Positions 58,920-64,000 of a DNA stretch of 64,000 nt are shown here, piece by piece. The notes under the pieces were generated by a model that was given only the letters and a program-made list of their open reading frames with translations, was not told the DNA's origin and did not search any database. A program made the translations under genes and the position numbers. This DNA is from Paramyrothecium sp. XJ0827 (Eukaryota > Ascomycota > Sordariomycetes > Hypocreales > Stachybotryaceae), in the NCBI GenBank assembly GCA_020881915.1, contig JAJFPB010000004.1:1736001-1800000 (forward strand). Reading direction: 5' to 3'. Each line of letters starts with the position of its first letter. The stretch's first letter is position 1.

Positions 58920-61524
58920 CTAGTACTCGACGAATTTCAGGTTGGTCCGCAAATTCTCCGGGAGCTCTTCCAGCTTGACGATCCCCAATTGTACGCAATC
59001 ACCCCAGAAGAAAAAGGCACGATCTTGTGCGTAACTAAGGTAGTCAAACTCATCGCTGGCAGGTTCTTCCGGCTCGGATACTTCATCCTCGGAAGTACTG
59101 TCGACCTGGAGACCGGGAACCTTGGCTTGAACGATGCCCCACGAGATCCAAAAGGCGCTGTTGATCGGCCGCCACAGCCTTGTCTCGTTCATGAGCTCCT
59201 GGATAACTTGCTCGCTCTGCTCTTCCCGTGCACGCTCCGCCGCATTCCATCCTCCTGGGGGCGCACGAGCGTCCAACATGAAGTCAGCAATGGAACTGCT
59301 GGAAGCAACCGGGCCGGTAAGTGGTGTCGATGCTGTACTTGCTGGCGGAGTGCTGTCGAGAGGACTCAATCGCGGCGTTGATCCAGGGTGGGTAAAACGG
59401 GGTCTGTGGTCCACATACGCCTTTATGAAGCGGCGCTGTTCCTCAACAGTCGGGTAACGACGGGCTGTGCAAGCATGCGAGTTCACCGGGTCATGATAGT
59501 TGTACGTCCACTCGGTGAAGTGGTTTGCGAACTCCAGACCGCGATGATTAGCTGCAGCATACTCGAAGTCAATGACGACAAGCTGCTTGTGCTTGTTGGC
59601 AGGCTGCAGCAGCGGGGACTTCTCGTCGTTCGGTCGAATACGAAGGATATTCCCGTATTGTGTCTGGAGAATACGTCAGCGTAGGTCAGATTTCACGCAT
59701 GAACCAAAGCCCTTACATCGTTGTGCGCAAAGACAAGCTGATTGTTGATCGTTGACTGGCGTTTGTAGAGGGATATGACATGCGCCCTACACTTCAAGAC
59801 AGCTTGTTGGAATTGTTCCCACGGCACTCCACAGACGTGCCCATTTGCCATCCAGCCTGTTGTCCGGGAATTCTGCTTCAAGGCGAAGCTCCTTTCGAGC
59901 TGCCGATCCAGGAATGTAGCGATCCGGGTCACGTTGTCTTGCCACTGGTCCCAATTCCTCCAAACACTTGGTCCGTTGTCTCTTTCATGCTGCAGGACAT
60001 CGATACCATCATGTAGCTCGCGCATGCGCTTAGCAATTTGTCTCGAAGTTTCCGGGTCGCGCAAGTCCCCAGGGGTGAGTGTAATGGCGTTGAAGAATTG
60101 TTCAAATCGACCGTTTTGAAACGTGCCAAGTAGCCTAGGCCCAATCTTCTTACGAGCTAGGCGCTGTAAGACCTGAAGTTCATTCTCACGGTCAATGAGA
60201 TGTTCGGCCTGAGGCCCGTACACACGTAGCAAGACTTTGGTGGGCATCTTCTTGCCATCTTCTGATGGAATATCTGCTGGCGGTGTGACAACATAGACGG
60301 CGTTGGTGAGCGCACCGCTTAACCGCTCAACGCTGATGCTGTCGCCGCTGCCAAGGGAGATACGACGCCAACCTTTGAGCTTTAACGTGTGAGCAATCCG
60401 AATGATCTCGTTTTTGAAGCTCAGCCATGACTCCTGTTCCTTCTCAGCCTTGTTAGAAGTGGAAGGCAAGTCGTCGTTGCTCGTGGCACCACCACCCGTA
60501 TAGCTCATGGTTTTAGAGTTGTCAAGCCAAGCGTCACAGCTTGGCACAATCACGTCGCCATCAGAATAGTCCGTGTCGGACGACGCCGAACGGTGCAGTA
60601 TGGGCTGAGAGATACTTCTCCGGCGCCGCGGACGCTCGGACTTTGGGCTGTACTGCGGGATGGAGTTCAGACCAAGTGATGACATTGAATCCTCCAGAAT
60701 GCGCTGCAGCCGGTCAAGGGAGACGTCACTGGAGTCCGAGTCTATGGAGTCGGATCTTGTTCGAGTCTTCTGGGTGACTTCAGGCTGGCCCTGATCTTGA
60801 GGCGGTGAACGGGACTTGCGCCGGTATGACTTTTTTCGTCCAGTCGCGGCCTTCTTCTTCCGCTCCCGCTCAAGCCACTCGCCAACTTGTGCGAGGAGCT
60901 TCTCACTGTAGTAATGGCGAGAACTGCGCTGCTGAGAAGCACTGCTGGCCTCCTCTGCGGGACGTGCGGTTGAACCAACTTCATTCAATGAGGATACGGA
61001 CGAGGTACCAGCATGATGGCTCGAAGGCGACTTACCGCCCAACCGCCGTGCAGGAGCCGCGCGAAACTTCTTGACGCACTGGCATTCATCATCGAGAGGT
61101 GTCTCAGGGACAGGTTCGGCAATTTGGACCGCTATATATGTGTAAGCTAAACGTGAGCTGGGAACATGCGATGTCCTCCCCGCTTGGCATTCTCAAAACA
61201 TTGTTTTGGGGCAACATTCGGAAGCTCTGGCAAGTCCAATAGATGCAATGCGGTACGCTGACCTCACTCGGGCGATGTGTCCCCTCTCGGCCCAGGCAAG
61301 TTCTCACTAGATCAACTGGCTTTACCACCACGACCGCCGAGCTTCAGCGCTTGCTGGAGCAAAATGAACGAATTCACGATGAGGCATCGCAGACATAAAA
61401 CGCACAGTACTATGGAGTATGACTTACCTTTCAAGTTGCAGCTAGCGGGACAGGAGGAATCATCTTCTGACTTCATAGCTGACCGTAGAGGCTTCGCCCC
61501 ATTGGACGAGTTTGTCGCAGACAT
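58920..61524 (-). CDS. Choline/ethanolamine kinase
   Basis: Exons 61524..61428, 61131..59717 and 59663..58920 give 751 aa. Intron 1 is 296 bp (gtaagt ... catatatag), long for this window. Intron 2 is 53 bp (gtaagg ... tattctccag). The enzyme phosphorylates choline (or ethanolamine) with ATP, the first step of the CDP-choline pathway to phosphatidylcholine. Visible motifs are GALTNAVYVV and KVLLRVYGPQ in the N-lobe, the phosphotransferase motif FAHNDTQYGN (residues 500-509) with its catalytic Asp, and VVIDFEYAAANHRGLEFANH (533-552), the choline-kinase signature. About 220 residues before the kinase fold are disordered and Ser/Arg-rich. A possible 81-bp in-frame intron lies in this region at 60955-61035. 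The C-terminus has a family-typical FWISWGIVQAK block. The start codon is the first ATG of a frame joined by consensus splicing. Confidence 0.92.
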
Positions 61525-63923
61525 GACGTCTTACGCCAATCAGGCAGTGTCAGCGTGGAGCGAGTCCGAATTGCGATGCGAAAACGAGTGGTAGAGGAGG
61601 CGTTCAGGGAGAGGCAGCACGCAGAGAGGCAGGGCACAAGGAGGTGCGACAATAGCCGAATTAAGTTGGTGAGTTGGCCTAATTGTAGGAAAAGAGGTAT
61701 GGCGTGGATGGGGACACACAGTGTCGTTCGGGCTGGACTGGTCTGTGGGGAGGACCCAACTTAATAGGCGTGTCCAAGTACTGTAGCGGCCAGCACCTGG
61801 TGGGCCGACAGGAGGGGAGGAATGGAATCCCGAAAGTCTCAAAGAGAGCAACCGAAAGTTCGTTTTGAGGTATTGTTGGGTTGGATAAGATCAGATGGTG
61901 GATTGTGAAAAGGTAGTGAAATTAGGAGAGGAGAGAAGGTGACGTTGCAGGTGTTTGCATGTGGGAGTAGTTTCCTTGCCTGGTACCGTAGGGTACGTGC
62001 GGTATGTACGGTATGATGGTTGGCGTCTTAGGTTCTAGGAGGCATGAGCAAGGAAAAGGAGTGAAACGATTATGAACACTGGCAGGCCGTCCAATGAATG
62101 CGAGGAAGCAATCGACAGGACGCAAGGCCTGGACCACTCGGCTGTTACCCGCTTCCCCAAGGTGACTGGCGTGAGGGCATGAACAGGTAAATGCGCTTGG
62201 TCTAGTTTTATTGAACCATGTGATTGCTGCTACTTACGGTAAGGTACGATATGTAACAGTGTATGCCAGACAAAGGGGGTTTTTGGGCGGATTCCTGAGC
62301 CTCCACTTGTGTCCGGATCTGGTATCAGCAAAGAAGTCGGGCTCGAGGATGACCACAGTCGATCGATTTATTTACAGAGTTAGGTATAGAGTAACCGCTG
62401 CTCCTGTTTTCAACTCATAGTGCAGTCCTGGGGATGCTGAGTTTGGAGGTCAATTTCCGGGGTGCACAAATTGGCACTGTCTTCCAAGCCCGTTGTTCCT
62501 GGGCGATAAGGGTTGGTGAAGTATTTCCTCTTTTGGTGACGTAATTTACGACTAGCCCGAGTCCCTGTGCGTCGCGCCGGGTGGGCTTGCCACTTTGGGC
62601 ACGTGTGCGTGTGCCGCACTCAGGCAAAGGGAAGGTACTTTTGCCGTCGTGATGGGCTTTGAAGCCAAATCGTATCAATCGCTGATGAAGCAAGGCGGTG
62701 AACGTCAGAAGTGGTTTAGAGAAAGCAAGTAAGACGTCTTGTGACGGAGACTGTGAACGGGGGTGTGGAGGAAGTCCTGGTCAAATCCTCTGTGAGCCGT
62801 CGAGCGTCTCAGCCAGTACGCGATGATATCAGCTGCACTCTATGTCAGTGCTACCTTGCGTAGCATACATGCAGAGCATGCGCGTTCGTCCTACAGCTAT
62901 CAACCAAAGAAATCGAGGAAGGAGGCCAGAGGCGGAAAGACAATTCAACAGCCACTGTTAGGGGCAATGTTTAATAGGCTAGCCAATGGGCAATCGCGCT
63001 GTGCATCCCAAGGCATTGGGACTTCAGCTGGGCTTCTCGGGCCCTTCATTCGGCAGTAAGCTCATTAGACCGGAGAGCCTCATGGTTCTACACAGAAAAT
63101 GGGTCCGCTGTGGTCAGCAGAAATCTTGGACAGGCAGCCCTATCACCAAAAGACGCCAATGTAAGCGTGGCGAAGCACCGAGGCTCGAATTATGAGGCTT
63201 AGACTTCTTTTACGCCTGCTTACCTTGATTATGCAGCAGCAAACCAGGCTTCAAGATTCAGTTTTGAGCCATATTGAGTGTATCAACTTGTTTAAATTTA
63301 CAATCATAATCAGGAGGCTGGCCAGACATTGGGAAAACAAGATCATAAGAGACTAACTGCCTCTCAAATAGACCAGTGGCTGCATTTTCTCCTTAAACGC
63401 GCACTAGATCACTCTACACCGTGCCGACAATCCCGTGCGATTTGAAGCTGAACTTGCTCACTGTACCTACCCTGTACCTGCAGTCCGTCCAAGTCGAACT
63501 TGGTAGGTCCATCGACACCCCTTGGCTTCCGTGGAATTACGTTTTGTGTTGTGACGCTGTACTAACATCACGACCGGACTGCGGAGCGATAGACAATGGG
63601 CCGTTCTGGTTATGATATACACTTTGTCGAAAAGACTGATGCACCTCCTATCCCACGCCGCGAGAGAAGGCAAGCATCAGACGCCTTTGACATCTAGAGC
63701 GCCTGTCGCCACCCTGAGCACTTGACGAGATAGACGGATACATAGTGAATATCATTGATGTAGATTATTTTAAGGAATAATAAAATAGGTGGAAATAAAT
63801 TGTTGTCAAGATAACAGCCTGTCCGAAAAAAACTCTCCAAGTTCCGTGGCGTCACTGAGACACTTTGTCTCAAAACATGATGTCGATTATTTTGCAGCCG
63901 CTCCAACGGTAACCAATACCTCA
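61525..63923. other. 2.4-kb spacer upstream of choline kinase
   Basis: Contains the choline kinase promoter region and gene-free sequence up to the tRNA. No coding frame here has domain or splice support. From about 63740 to 63800 the sequence is AT-rich. Confidence 0.5.
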
Positions 63924-64000
63924 GTCTTGGTGGCTCAGTTGGTTAGAGCGTTGGTCTCGTTCGTCTCCCCACACACATCCTTTCACTATACTAGTAAACT
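63924..64000 (+). tRNA. tRNA gene, 5' half, intron-containing, cut by window edge (anticodon reads CGT, Thr?)
   Basis: The 5' half of a nuclear tRNA is clear: acceptor strand gtcttgg, tg, D stem gctc/gagc around agttggtta, then anticodon stem ttggt, ct and cgt. It contains a good A box (tggctcagttgg). The complementary 3' anticodon-stem strand accaa does not occur in the remaining 38 nt, so an intron follows the anticodon and the 3' half lies outside the window. Anticodon CGT would be threonine, but the base after it is T rather than the usual purine, so the isotype is uncertain. Confidence 0.65.

Noticed and set aside
1..64000. CRISPR arrays, operons, riboswitches, phage or bacterial insertion sequences
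   Set aside because: The window is eukaryotic with spliceosomal introns; no regularly spaced repeats or bacterial mobile-element genes were seen.

Overview
The window is nuclear DNA of a filamentous ascomycete, most probably a Sordariomycete. The coding genes carry short introns of 47-75 bp with GTRNGT donors, CTNAC-type branch points and YAG acceptors. The recognised proteins are typical of filamentous fungi: a Zn2Cys6 regulator with a fungal-specific C-terminal domain, an MtfA-like C2H2 regulator, a NIMA kinase, BLOC-1 subunit Cnl1 and a fungal Arb2-domain protein. The genus cannot be named from this sequence alone.

Layout. 0-5 kb is gene-dense: an Arb2-domain gene cut by the left edge (+), a single-pass mitochondrial-type membrane protein (-) and a tRNA threonylcarbamoyladenosine dehydratase (+), the last two sharing a 323-bp divergent promoter. 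5-10.6 kb holds no supported gene. 10.6-24 kb holds an EST1-like protein (+), an unrecognised four-exon gene (-) that I assembled from splice signals, a Zn2Cys6 regulator (-) and a glycine-rich-domain-like (DUF1399) protein (+), with long spacers. 24-34.4 kb is almost empty. An mtfA-like C2H2 regulator lies at 34.5-35.5 kb. 35.5-50.8 kb is a second gene desert with AT-rich islands, tandem repeats, a palindrome and decayed minus-strand reading frames. Two short related sequences in inverted orientation, at 38.2 and 48.95 kb, could be the ends of one old 10.8-kb element. 50.8-61.5 kb is again conserved and gene-dense: cnl1 (+), nimA (-), an ankyrin/double-BTB protein (+) and choline kinase (-). 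The right edge cuts an intron-containing tRNA gene.

The housekeeping genes cover tRNA t6A37 cyclisation, endosomal trafficking (BLOC-1), mitotic entry (NIMA) and phosphatidylcholine synthesis (choline kinase). They do not form one pathway, and no biosynthetic cluster or operon-like arrangement is visible. I found no strong case for an undescribed system. The best leads are the inverted-repeat-bounded interval, the unrecognised four-exon gene, and two introns (in the mtfA-like and choline kinase genes) whose length is a multiple of three and whose sequence is free of stops.
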